A DNA stretch of 64,000 nt from Burkholderia gladioli. GTDB lineage: Bacteria > Pseudomonadota > Gammaproteobacteria > Burkholderiales > Burkholderiaceae. The stretch covers positions 310,001 to 374,000 of the forward strand of contig NZ_CP009322.1 in NCBI RefSeq assembly GCF_000959725.1, given 5' to 3'. The position numbers and the translations under genes are program-made. The notes under the pieces are model-generated. The model made no database searches and was not told the origin of the DNA. It was given only the letters and a program-made list of their open reading frames with translations. Within the stretch, counting starts at the first letter, position 1, and the number at the start of each line of letters is the position of its first letter. Positions 9,953 to 17,692 of this stretch are shown here, piece by piece.

Positions 9953-10813
9953 TCAGCCGAGTGCCTGGTTCACGATCCCGAACGTGCGCAGTGCCGACTC
10001 GCGCGTCGGTGTCGCGCCGCGGGTCATGGCGAGCACGGTGTCGACGCGCGGCAGCCCGAGCCCCTCCAGCCAGTCCGACAAGCCGCTGTCTCCGGGCACG
10101 TCGAGCCTCACGAACATGCCCTCGTGCAGCGCCAGCCAGTGGCTGATCAATGCTTGCGCGCGAAGCGCGTCCGGCGCTACCACCGGGCCGATCGCATGGC
10201 CGCGGCCGAAACGGCGAAACAAGGCGAAGCCGAGCAGCTCGCCATCACGATCGAGCGCGATGCCGTTTGCCACGCCCAGCAGGGCCTCGATCACCGCGTC
10301 GCGTCGGTAGCCGGCTGCCCGTGACGCGAGCGCGGCAAGCCGCGGCCCGTCGTTCGCGCCGAGCGGGCGCAGGCGCTCGCCGGACGGCAGCGATATCAGC
10401 GGCGGCCGAAAGGCGGCGCCCTGGTGCTGGTCGATCGTGCCGGTCGCGGTGAAGCCGAACTTCGCGTAGAGCGGCTCGCCGGCCGGCGTGGCATGCAGGA
10501 AAATGGTCCGTGTGCCCAGGCTGTCGACCACGCGGCTGAACAGCTCGCGCCCGATACCGCGGCCCTGCTGCTCGGGCGACACGATGACCATGCCGAGCGA
10601 CGCATGCGAGGCGTCGTAGCTCCAGCCCAGCGCGGTACCGACGATGCCGTTCCCGCTCTCGGCGACGAAGCCGGCGCCGAGTTGGTACACGAAGCGCCAG
10701 TCGTCGAGGCGGTGAGGCCATTTGACTGCCTCCGACAGTTGATGCGCGGCGGGCAGGTCGGTTTCGGTCAAGCTGCGATAGATGAGCGTGCTTGAAGAAG
10801 GGTGATCGGTCAC
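9953..10813 (-). CDS. tandem GNAT-fold acetyltransferase
   Basis: This encodes a 286-residue protein with two GNAT-like halves. The first (residues ~10-130) has the acetyl-CoA motif VSPEQQGRGIGRELFSRVVD and LYAKFGFTATG. The second (~140-270) is more diverged (ALFRRFGRGHAIGPVVA). GTG at 10813 was chosen because GGAG (10823-10820, minus strand) lies 6 nt upstream; an ATG at 10849 has no such site. It is the first gene of a minus-strand unit with the GhrA-like gene, divergent from the HAD gene. Acetylation of an amine or amino acid is inferred only. Confidence 0.85.
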   Translation of the reverse strand: MTDHPSSSTLIYRSLTETDLPAAHQLSEAVKWPHRLDDWRFVYQLGAGFVAESGNGIVGTALGWSYDASHASLGMVIVSPEQQGRGIGRELFSRVVDSLGTRTIFLHATPAGEPLYAKFGFTATGTIDQHQGAAFRPPLISLPSGERLRPLGANDGPRLAALASRAAGYRRDAVIEALLGVANGIALDRDGELLGFALFRRFGRGHAIGPVVAPDALRAQALISHWLALHEGMFVRLDVPGDSGLSDWLEGLGLPRVDTVLAMTRGATPTRESALRTFGIVNQALG

Positions 10814-11127
10814 GCTGGACTCCGAAGCGTTGGAAGATGTCCTCCCCACTTTGCCAGCGCGTCCGCGGCCAGGATAGGACGATTCGCCTGTTTTTTAGCG
10901 GCAGGCCGGCAGCGGCCTGCGACGACCCGACGGCCCACCGGGGCGAGGCTCGGCGCCGCCTGGCAAGGCGCGCCGCAGATCGTGCCGCGCGGCGACGGCA
11001 ACACGCGGCGGTTCTGCGTTTCGGGCGGCGTCGAACGACATGCGAAAGTTTTTTTGCCCTGTTCCAATTTTGTCGAACCCAGCCCGTCCCCGGCCCTGCC
11101 GGGGCTTCACACCGACAGGACGTCATC
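10814..11127. other. 314-bp divergent intergenic region
   Basis: This separates the divergent GNAT and HAD genes. It is GC-rich in the middle, with a T-run (TTTTTTT near 11048) about 80 bp before the HAD gene. No convincing -35/-10 pair or dyad was identified, and no small gene is supported. Confidence 0.4.
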
Positions 11128-11796
11128 ATGATTCAATTTGAACCGAAATTCATCACGTTCGACTGCTACGGCACGCTGACCCGCTTTCGCATGGCGGAGA
11201 TGGCGCGCGAGGTCTATGCCGACCGGCTGTCGCCGGTGGACATGGAGCAATTCGTGCGCGCGTTCGCCGGCTACCGTCTCGACGAGGTGCTCGGTGCATG
11301 GAAGCCCTACCGCGACGTGGTGGTCAATGCGATCCGGCGTACCTGCAACCGGCTCGACGTGAAGTTCGACGAAGCCGAGGCCGAGCTTTTCTATCTGGCG
11401 GTGCCGAGCTGGGGGCCGCATCCGGACGTGCCCGCGGGCCTCTCGCGGCTGGCCAGCAAATACAAGCTGGTGATCCTGTCGAACGCTTCGGACGATCAGA
11501 TCATGAGCAACGTCGACAAGCTCGGCGCGCCGTTCCACGCGGTGTTCACCGCCCAGCAGGCCCAGTCGTACAAGCCGCGCATGCAGGGTTTCGAGTACAT
11601 GTTCGGCAAGCTCGGCTGCAAGCCCGAAGACGTGCTGCACGTATCGTCGAGCCTGCGCTACGACCTGATGACCGCCGAGGATCTCGGCATCAAGCACAAG
11701 GCCTTCGTCAATCGCGGCCACGAACCCGGCACCCCGTTCTACAACTACTACGAGGTTTCCGACATCGGCCATCTCGCGACGCAGCTCGGCCTCTGA
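11128..11796 (+). CDS. haloacid dehalogenase type II-like HAD hydrolase
   Basis: This encodes a 222-residue HAD-superfamily protein of L-2-haloacid dehalogenase length. Motif I is FDCYGTL with nucleophile Asp12, motif II is LSNAS (Ser118-Asn119), and the motif III Lys is in SYKPRM (Lys149). In characterised L-2-haloacid dehalogenases the last motif reads S-S-N-x-W-D (recalled family knowledge). Here it is S-S-S-L-R-Y-D, so substrate-binding Asn and Trp are missing. A dehalogenase activity should therefore not be assumed; a phosphatase or other C-X hydrolase role is possible. It is divergent from the GNAT-ghrA pair at the start of the catabolic island. Confidence 0.85.
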   Translation: MIQFEPKFITFDCYGTLTRFRMAEMAREVYADRLSPVDMEQFVRAFAGYRLDEVLGAWKPYRDVVVNAIRRTCNRLDVKFDEAEAELFYLAVPSWGPHPDVPAGLSRLASKYKLVILSNASDDQIMSNVDKLGAPFHAVFTAQQAQSYKPRMQGFEYMFGKLGCKPEDVLHVSSSLRYDLMTAEDLGIKHKAFVNRGHEPGTPFYNYYEVSDIGHLATQLGL

Positions 11797-11944
11797 ACGG
11801 CAGCGCGCCGGCAGGCGCCGCGCGCGGCGCGCCACTCCCGCCGGGGGCGGGGTTCGAACGCGGCTCGGCATGGCCGTGACGGCGTTTTTCCTTCGAGCGT
11901 GCGATCAGCGCACGAATTGAGGGTAATTCCCAGGGCCGCGCCAT

Positions 11945-11971
11945 TCAAGGCGAGGCCTCCCGGGCCGATAT
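11945..11971 (+). promoter_or_regulatory. sigma-28 (FliA)-like promoter for the chemoreceptor
   Basis: TCAAGGCG (11945-11952), an 11-nt spacer and GCCGATAT (11964-11971) match the FliA pattern TAAAGTTT-N11-GCCGATAA well in the -10 and in spacing. It lies 33 bp before the methyl-accepting protein start, typical for a class 3 chemotaxis promoter. Confidence 0.55.
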
Positions 11972-12004
11972 CCGTACCATTCGGTTAACCTCGGGAGGCC
12001 CCGC

Positions 12005-13543
12005 ATGAAATTGTCCACGAAACTGCTGATGCTGGTCGCCGCCGCGCTGCTCGGCATCGTCCTGCTCGCCGCGTTGTCGCTGCACACGCTGCGCGGCGCC
12101 CTGGTCGACAGCCGCCGCGACGAGATCGTCATTCTTCTGGAGAAGGCCGAGCACCTCGTCGATTCGTATCGCGCGATGCAGGCTAGCGGCGCGCTCACGC
12201 AGGAGCAGGCGCAGCAGCAGGCCAAGGCCGCGCTGTCGGCGCTCAACGCGAATTCGCGGAGCTACTACTGGGTGACGACGTCGGACGGCGTCAATCTGGT
12301 GCACCCGAACGCCAAGTTCATCGGCACGCGCGCCAAGGGTAACCGCACCACGGACGGCCTCACCGACAGCGAAGCCTATCGTGCCGGCATGGCCCGCGAT
12401 CATTTCGCGCTCGTCGACGTGCTGGTCAAGCGCAGTCCCGACGCGCAGGCGGAGCCGAAGCTGCAGGGCGTGGTCGCCGTTCCGGGCTGGGATTGGTGGA
12501 TCGGCACGGGCTTTTTCTACGACGACATCGACGCGGCCTTTACCCGGCTCGCCCTGTGGCTGGGTGCCATCACCCTGGTGATTGCCGCGGCGCTGGCGAC
12601 CATTGCCTGGGGCGTGCTGCGCAGCGTCCGGCGCACCTTGGGCGGCGAGCCGGTGCAGGCCGCGCGGGTCGCGGCCCGCATCGCCGCCGGCGAGCTGGAT
12701 GTGCGGTTCGACACGGCCCGCGCCGAGCCGGGCAGCCTGCTGGTGGCGCTCGGCGACATGAAGACGCGATTGAGCGAGACGATCGCCGAAATCCAGGCCA
12801 CCACCCATTCGATCGCGCTCGGCGCGGGCGAGATCGCGCAGGGCAATCAGGACCTGTCGCAGCGCACCGAGCAGCAGGCGGCCTCCCTGCAGGAAACGGC
12901 GGCGAGCATGGAGCAGATCACCTCGACGGTCAAGCAGAACGCCGACAACGCGCGCCAGGCGAATGCACTGGTGAGCCAGGCGAAGGAGGCGACGGAGCTC
13001 GGCGGCGCGGCCGTGCGCGACGTGATTGAAACGATGCGCCTGATTTCGGACGGGTCGGTGCGGATCGCCGAGATCACCGTCGTGATCGAGAGCATCGCGT
13101 TCCAGACCAATATTCTCGCGCTCAACGCCGCGGTCGAGGCGGCCCGGGCCGGCGAGGAGGGGCGGGGGTTCGCCGTCGTGGCCTCGGAGGTTCGCTCGCT
13201 GGCGCAGCGCAGCGCGGCGGCCGCGAAGGATATCAAGGGCTTGATCGGGACCTCGGTCGAGCGGGTCGGCGACGGCAGCCGGCTGGTCGAGGCCGCGGGC
13301 GAGCGGATGACGGAGATCGTGCGCTCGATCGACCGGGTGGCCGGCATCATGGGCGAGATTTCCGCGGCGTCGGCCGAGCAGAGCACCGGCATCGAGCAGG
13401 TCGGCCTGGCCGTCGCGCAGATGGACGAAGTCACCCAGCAAAACGCCGCGCTCGTCGAGCAGGCGGCCGCCGCCGCGGCCTCGCTGGACGAGCAGGCGGC
13501 ACGCCTGCGGTCCGCCGTTTCCGTCTTCAGGCTGGCGGCCTGA
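12005..13543 (+). CDS. methyl-accepting chemotaxis protein with single Cache domain
   Basis: This encodes a 512-residue inner-membrane chemoreceptor. TM1 is at about residues 6-28. The periplasmic part has the small-Cache pattern ([20 protein letters not shown] ... [18 protein letters not shown]), which in this family binds small organic acids or amines. TM2 is at about 182-202, followed by a HAMP segment. The cytoplasmic signalling hairpin is intact ([16 protein letters not shown] start, [21 protein letters not shown] at the start of its tip, [15 protein letters not shown]). A FliA-type promoter lies just upstream. Its position at the head of the transporter/oxidase island suggests it senses the island's substrate. 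Confidence 0.93.
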   Translation: MKLSTKLLMLVAAALLGIVLLAALSLHTLRGALVDSRRDEIVILLEKAEHLVDSYRAMQASGALTQEQAQQQAKAALSALNANSRSYYWVTTSDGVNLVHPNAKFIGTRAKGNRTTDGLTDSEAYRAGMARDHFALVDVLVKRSPDAQAEPKLQGVVAVPGWDWWIGTGFFYDDIDAAFTRLALWLGAITLVIAAALATIAWGVLRSVRRTLGGEPVQAARVAARIAAGELDVRFDTARAEPGSLLVALGDMKTRLSETIAEIQATTHSIALGAGEIAQGNQDLSQRTEQQAASLQETAASMEQITSTVKQNADNARQANALVSQAKEATELGGAAVRDVIETMRLISDGSVRIAEITVVIESIAFQTNILALNAAVEAARAGEEGRGFAVVASEVRSLAQRSAAAAKDIKGLIGTSVERVGDGSRLVEAAGERMTEIVRSIDRVAGIMGEISAASAEQSTGIEQVGLAVAQMDEVTQQNAALVEQAAAAAASLDEQAARLRSAVSVFRLAA

Positions 13544-14077
13544 CGGCCGGCGCGGCTCCCCGCGGACGCGGGGCCCGAGTCTGTCCGGCGCGCCGCCTCC
13601 CGGGCGCGCCACGCCACGCATCCTCGCTCGAGGATCGCGACCCGCCCACGAGAGCAGCCGCTCCCGTTCCCGCCTGGCCACGTGAACGCGCCGGCCGCCG
13701 CCGGCATGGGCATCGGCTTCGTCCTCCGAAGGTTGCGCCCACAAGTATCCGGCATGCCTCCCGACACCCGGGCCCACGCGCGCGGCGACCGCGATCGCGG
13801 CTTCCCGGCTGAGACCGCCTGATCCCCGCCCCTCAATCATCCGATCTTTCCTTTCCCCGGCCTGCCCGTGCACGCAGCAAATCATGCTGCGCAGGCGGTT
13901 CAAAACGGTCGAATCGTATCGTGCGGGCGCGCCGAATCGCGACAACCACCATTTTGGCGATGCTTAAATGAATTGCATGTACACGACGTTGCACGCGCCA
14001 CCAGCAGGCCGGCGCAGCGGGATTCTCGAATCAGGCTGGAACCCAGGACCCACTTTCCACAGTCAGGAGCAGTTCGG
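13544..14077. other. 534-bp regulatory gap before the ABC transporter operon
   Basis: No gene is supported. It contains a small perfect repeat ATCCTCG/CGAGGAT (13620-13635). About 110 bp before the binding-protein gene it holds the operator-like box described separately (13938-13970). It becomes AT-richer from about 13900 onwards, consistent with a promoter. Confidence 0.5.
13938..13970 (+). promoter_or_regulatory. shared box A upstream of the ABC transporter operon
   Basis: CGCGACAACC, ten bases, then CGATG, one base and TTAAATG. The same arrangement recurs at 19655-19688 before the first FAD oxidase gene, with one extra base in the central spacer. Both copies are preceded by GAAT. Probably an operator/promoter element read by the island's own regulator (inference). 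Confidence 0.55.
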
Positions 14078-15661
14078 ATGAGCGACGATATCGACAACGG
14101 CGGCAAGGGCGGCTTCACGCGCCGCGACATGATGCGGGCCATGGCGGCGAGCGGCATGATGGCCGCCGGCGGCACGGGCCTGCTCGCGGGCGCCGCCCCC
14201 GCCTTCGCCGAGCCGGCGCCCAAGCGCGGCGGCAAGATCCGGGTTGCGAACGAGTCCGGCTCGACGGCCGATACGCTGGATCCCGCCAAGGGCTCGACGG
14301 GCGCCGACTACATTCGTTTCTTCATGTTCTACAGCGGCCTCACGCAGCTCGATGCGAGCCTGACGCCGCAGATGAATCTCGCCGAGTCGCTGCAGACGAC
14401 CGACGCGAAGACGTGGATCATCAAGCTTCGCAAGGGCGTCACCTTCCACGACGGAAAACCGGTCGGGCCGGCCGACGTGGTGTTCTCGCTGATGCGCCAC
14501 AAGAACCCGGCCACCGCCTCGAAGGTCAGGCCGCTCGCCGAGCAGTTCGCCGACGTGAAGGCGAGCGGCCCGGACGAGGTCACCCTCACGCTCGTCAGCC
14601 CCAATGCCGACCTGCCGGTGATTCTCGCCACCCCGCAACTGGTGGTCGTCAAGGACGGCACCGCCGATTTCACCGCCGGCATCGGCTGCGGCCCCTACAA
14701 GCTCAAGTCGTTCAAGCCGGGCGTGTCGACCGTCGGGGTGCGCAACGACAGCTACTTCAAGCCCGGCATGCCCTACCTCGACGAGATCGAGCTGATCGGC
14801 ATCAGCGACAGCGCCGCGCGCCTGAATGCGCTGCTGTCGGGCGACGTGCACCTGATCAACGCGATCGATCCGCGCTCGACGCAGCGGGTCGCCTCGACGC
14901 CGGGTTATGCGCTCAAGGAAACCAAGTCGGGGCTCTATACCGACCTGATCATGCGCAGCGAGAACCCGATCACCGCGAATCCCGACTTCGTCGAAGGGAT
15001 GAAGTACCTGTTCGATCGCGAGCAGATCCGCTCGGCGGTGTTTCGCGGCTATGCGGTGATCGGCAACGACCAGCCGATTCCGCCCGGCCATCGCTACTTC
15101 AACGCCTCGCTGGCGCAGCGGCCTCACGACCCGGACAAGGCGAAGTTCCTGTTCCAGAAGGCCGGCGCGCTGGGCACCACGCTGCCGCCGATCTATGCGA
15201 CGTCCGACGCGAACGGCTCGATCGAGATGGCGGTGCTGCTGCAGCAGGCCGGCCAGAAAATCGGGCTGAACCTGCAGGTCAACCGCGTCTCGCCCGACGG
15301 CTACTGGTCGAACCACTGGATGAAGCATCCGCTCGGCTTCGGCAACATCAACCCGCGCTCGAGCGCCGACGTGCTGTTCACCCAGTTCTTCAAGTCGGAT
15401 GCGCCGTGGAACGAGTCGGGCTGGAAGAACGCGAAGTTCGACCAATTGCTGCTGGCCGCCCGTTCCGAAACCGACGACGCCAAGCGCAAGCAGATGTACG
15501 GCGAGATGCAGGTGATCGTCGCCCAGCAGGGGCGCGTGGGCATCCCGGCGTTCATCAGCTTCCTCGACGGCTATGACAAGCGGATCTCGGGCCTGGCCTC
15601 GATACCGACCGGCGGGATGATGGGCTTCATGTTCGCCGAGCACGTGTGGTGGAACGCCTGA
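14078..15661 (+). CDS. dipeptide-type ABC transporter substrate-binding protein
   Basis: This encodes a 527-residue periplasmic binding protein of the DppA/OppA family (SBP family 5). The N-terminus carries a Tat-like signal: FTRRDMMR with Arg15-Arg16, an Ala/Gly-rich hydrophobic stretch, and a likely cleavage after PAFA. Family landmarks are TWIIKLRKGVTFHDGKPVGPAD and CGPYKLKSFKPG. AGGAG at 14065-14069 sits 8 nt before the ATG. It heads a four-gene transporter operon and is separated from the first permease by a long hairpin. A Tat signal on this family is less common than Sec. Ligand is unknown; an amino-acid or amine derivative is suggested by the neighbours. Confidence 0.93.
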   Translation: MSDDIDNGGKGGFTRRDMMRAMAASGMMAAGGTGLLAGAAPAFAEPAPKRGGKIRVANESGSTADTLDPAKGSTGADYIRFFMFYSGLTQLDASLTPQMNLAESLQTTDAKTWIIKLRKGVTFHDGKPVGPADVVFSLMRHKNPATASKVRPLAEQFADVKASGPDEVTLTLVSPNADLPVILATPQLVVVKDGTADFTAGIGCGPYKLKSFKPGVSTVGVRNDSYFKPGMPYLDEIELIGISDSAARLNALLSGDVHLINAIDPRSTQRVASTPGYALKETKSGLYTDLIMRSENPITANPDFVEGMKYLFDREQIRSAVFRGYAVIGNDQPIPPGHRYFNASLAQRPHDPDKAKFLFQKAGALGTTLPPIYATSDANGSIEMAVLLQQAGQKIGLNLQVNRVSPDGYWSNHWMKHPLGFGNINPRSSADVLFTQFFKSDAPWNESGWKNAKFDQLLLAARSETDDAKRKQMYGEMQVIVAQQGRVGIPAFISFLDGYDKRISGLASIPTGGMMGFMFAEHVWWNA

Positions 15662-15682
15662 CGCCGCCGCGCTCCAACGCCG

Positions 15683-15714
15683 CGCGGCCGGCGCGGGCCA
15701 CCGTGCCGGCCGCG
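15683..15714 (+). repeat. intercistronic hairpin between binding protein and permease genes
   Basis: CGCGGCCGGC (15683-15692) and GCCGGCCGCG (15705-15714) form a perfect 10-bp stem with a 12-nt loop. In binding-protein operons such hairpins commonly protect or partly terminate the upstream message so the binding protein is over-produced (family knowledge). Confidence 0.5.
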
Positions 15715-15740
15715 TGCGATCCATTCCGGAGGGCCGCTTC

Positions 15741-16694
15741 ATGAATCGAATCCTGCTCGGGCTGATCGGCCGGCGCATCGCCATCACCGCGGTGACGCTC
15801 CTGATCGTGTCCGGGATCATCTTCACGATGACCAACCTGCTGCCCGGCGACGCCGCGCAGGCCGCGCTCGGCCAGTCGGCGACGCCCGAAACGGTTGCCG
15901 CGCTGCGCCTGCAGTTCGGCCTCGACATGCCGGCCTACCTGCGCTACCTGCACTGGCTCGCGGGCTTGCTGCACGGCGATTTCGGCCGTTCGCTGTCGGG
16001 CGACATGCCGGTGGCCGAGATGATCGGTTCGCGCCTGCCGAAATCGCTCACGCTGGCGGCCATCACCACGGTCGTGTCGGTACCGGCGGCACTGCTGCTG
16101 GGCATCCTCGCGGCGGTCAAGCGCGAATCGATCGTCGATCGCCTGATCAGCCTCGGCACGCTGTCCCTGGTCGCGACCCCCGAGTTCCTGATCGCGACGC
16201 TGGCGGTGCTGGTATTCGCCGTGAAGCTGCGCTGGTTGTCCGCGCTCTCGTACGGCGGCTCGATCGACAGCCTGCACGACTTCCTGCGCGCCTACGCGAT
16301 GCCGGTGCTGACCCTGTGCGCGGTCGTGATCGCCCAGATGGCGCGGATGACGCGGGCCGCGGTGCTCGAGCAATTGAGCGCGTCCTATGTCGAGATGGCC
16401 GTGCTCAAGGGGGCCAGCCCCGCGCGCGTCGTGCTGCGCCATGCGCTGCCGAACGCGGTTGGGCCGATCGCCAACGCGATCGCGCTGAGCCTGTCCTATC
16501 TGCTCGGCGGCGTGATCGTGGTCGAGACGATCTTCAACTATCCGGGACTCGCCAGCCTGATGGTCGATGCCGTCAGCAATCGCGATTTCCCGCTGATCCA
16601 GGCCTGCACGCTGATCTTCTGCATCGCCTATCTGACGCTCGTGCTGCTCGCCGACCTCTGTTCGATCGTGTCCAACCCGAGATTGCGGACCTGA
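15741..16694 (+). CDS. dipeptide-type ABC transporter permease (DppB-like)
   Basis: This encodes a 317-residue inner-membrane permease with about six membrane segments. The N-terminus (GRRIAITAVTLLIVSGIIFTM) and the following PGDAAQAALG match the DppB/OppB TPG_N region. The cytoplasmic EAA loop reads SYVEMAVLKGASPARVVLRH, followed by ALPNAVGPI. The ATG at 15741 follows GGAGG at 15728-15732. It pairs with the next permease gene, 20 bp downstream, to form the translocation pore fed by the binding protein at 14078. Confidence 0.93.
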   Translation: MNRILLGLIGRRIAITAVTLLIVSGIIFTMTNLLPGDAAQAALGQSATPETVAALRLQFGLDMPAYLRYLHWLAGLLHGDFGRSLSGDMPVAEMIGSRLPKSLTLAAITTVVSVPAALLLGILAAVKRESIVDRLISLGTLSLVATPEFLIATLAVLVFAVKLRWLSALSYGGSIDSLHDFLRAYAMPVLTLCAVVIAQMARMTRAAVLEQLSASYVEMAVLKGASPARVVLRHALPNAVGPIANAIALSLSYLLGGVIVVETIFNYPGLASLMVDAVSNRDFPLIQACTLIFCIAYLTLVLLADLCSIVSNPRLRT

Positions 16695-16714
16695 GCGGTC
16701 CGCCCCTTTCCGAG

Positions 16715-17692
16715 ATGCCGCCCATGTACCCGACCGAACCCGTATCGCGCAGCAGCGCTGCGCCGCCGTCAGGCGATCCGCAGCCGGCCGGCGGCGGCGC
16801 GACGCCGCCGGCCGCCCCGATTCCCGATCCGCCGCGCCGGCCGCGCCGGCCGCGCGCGGCGCGCATGCCGCTGACCGCCGGAGGCCGCGTGGGGTTGGCG
16901 ATGGTCGCCTCGATGCTGTTCATCGCCGTGTTCGCGCCGCTGCTCGCGCCGCACGACGTCGGCACGCTGGTCACGCAGGATGTGTTCGCGCCGTTCGGCG
17001 GCAAGCTGCCGCTCGGCTCGGATTACCTCGGCCGCGACATGCTGAGCCGGATCCTGTACGGCACCCGGCTGACCGTGCTGCTCGCGCTCGCGGCGGTGCT
17101 GCTCGCCGCGTTCACCGGCACCACGCTGGGCCTGCTCGCCACCGTGTCGGGCCGCGCGATCGACGAGACGATGAGCCGGCTGCTCGACGCGCTGACGTCG
17201 ATTCCGTCGAAGATGTTCGCCCTGATGTTCGTCGCGGCGTTCGGCTCGTCGCTGCCCCTGCTGGTCCTCACCGCCGCGGTGAGCTACATGCCGGGGTCGT
17301 ACCGGATCGCGCGCGCGCTGGCGGTGAACATCAGCACGCTCGAATTCGTGCAGGTGGCGCGGGCCCGCGGCGAGAGCGCGCTGTACATCGCCTGCGTCGA
17401 GATGCTGCCGAACATGATCCACCCGATGCTCGCCGATACCGGGCTGCGCTTCACCTTCGTGGTGCTGCTGCTCAGCGGGCTCAGCTTTCTCGGGCTGGGG
17501 GTGCAGCCGCCCTATGCCGATCTCGGCTCGCTGGTGCGCGAGAACATCGCGAGCCTCGGCGACGGGTCGGCCGTGGCCATCATGCCCGCGCTGGCGATCG
17601 CGGTGCTCACGGTGGGCGTGAACCTGTTGATCGACGGCCTGCCGCATCGCGGCCGCCGCAAGGGTGCCGCCGGCGCCGCGGGAGGACACTGA
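16715..17692 (+). CDS. dipeptide-type ABC transporter permease (DppC-like)
   Basis: This encodes a 325-residue second permease. The first ~55 residues are an unusual Pro/Ala/Arg-rich cytoplasmic leader before the first membrane span (VGLAMVASMLFIAVFAPLLA). FGGKLPLGSDYLGRDMLSRI is the DppC hallmark, and the EAA loop is EFVQVARARGESALYIACVE. ATGs at 16715 and 16724 are both possible, and neither has a good Shine-Dalgarno site. The stop overlaps the ATPase start (TGATG), so the two are translationally coupled. Confidence 0.9.
   Translation: MPPMYPTEPVSRSSAAPPSGDPQPAGGGATPPAAPIPDPPRRPRRPRAARMPLTAGGRVGLAMVASMLFIAVFAPLLAPHDVGTLVTQDVFAPFGGKLPLGSDYLGRDMLSRILYGTRLTVLLALAAVLLAAFTGTTLGLLATVSGRAIDETMSRLLDALTSIPSKMFALMFVAAFGSSLPLLVLTAAVSYMPGSYRIARALAVNISTLEFVQVARARGESALYIACVEMLPNMIHPMLADTGLRFTFVVLLLSGLSFLGLGVQPPYADLGSLVRENIASLGDGSAVAIMPALAIAVLTVGVNLLIDGLPHRGRRKGAAGAAGGH

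Noticed and set aside
11128..11796. Naming the HAD protein L-2-haloacid dehalogenase outright
   Set aside because: Substrate-binding Asn and Trp in the final motif are absent.
12005..13543. Direct repeats between the two chemoreceptor genes as a mobile or recombination signal
   Set aside because: The similarity is confined to the conserved signalling domain and is explained by protein homology.
13951..13970. Sigma-54 promoter in shared box A
   Set aside because: TGGC is present, but no GC lies at the required ten-base distance.
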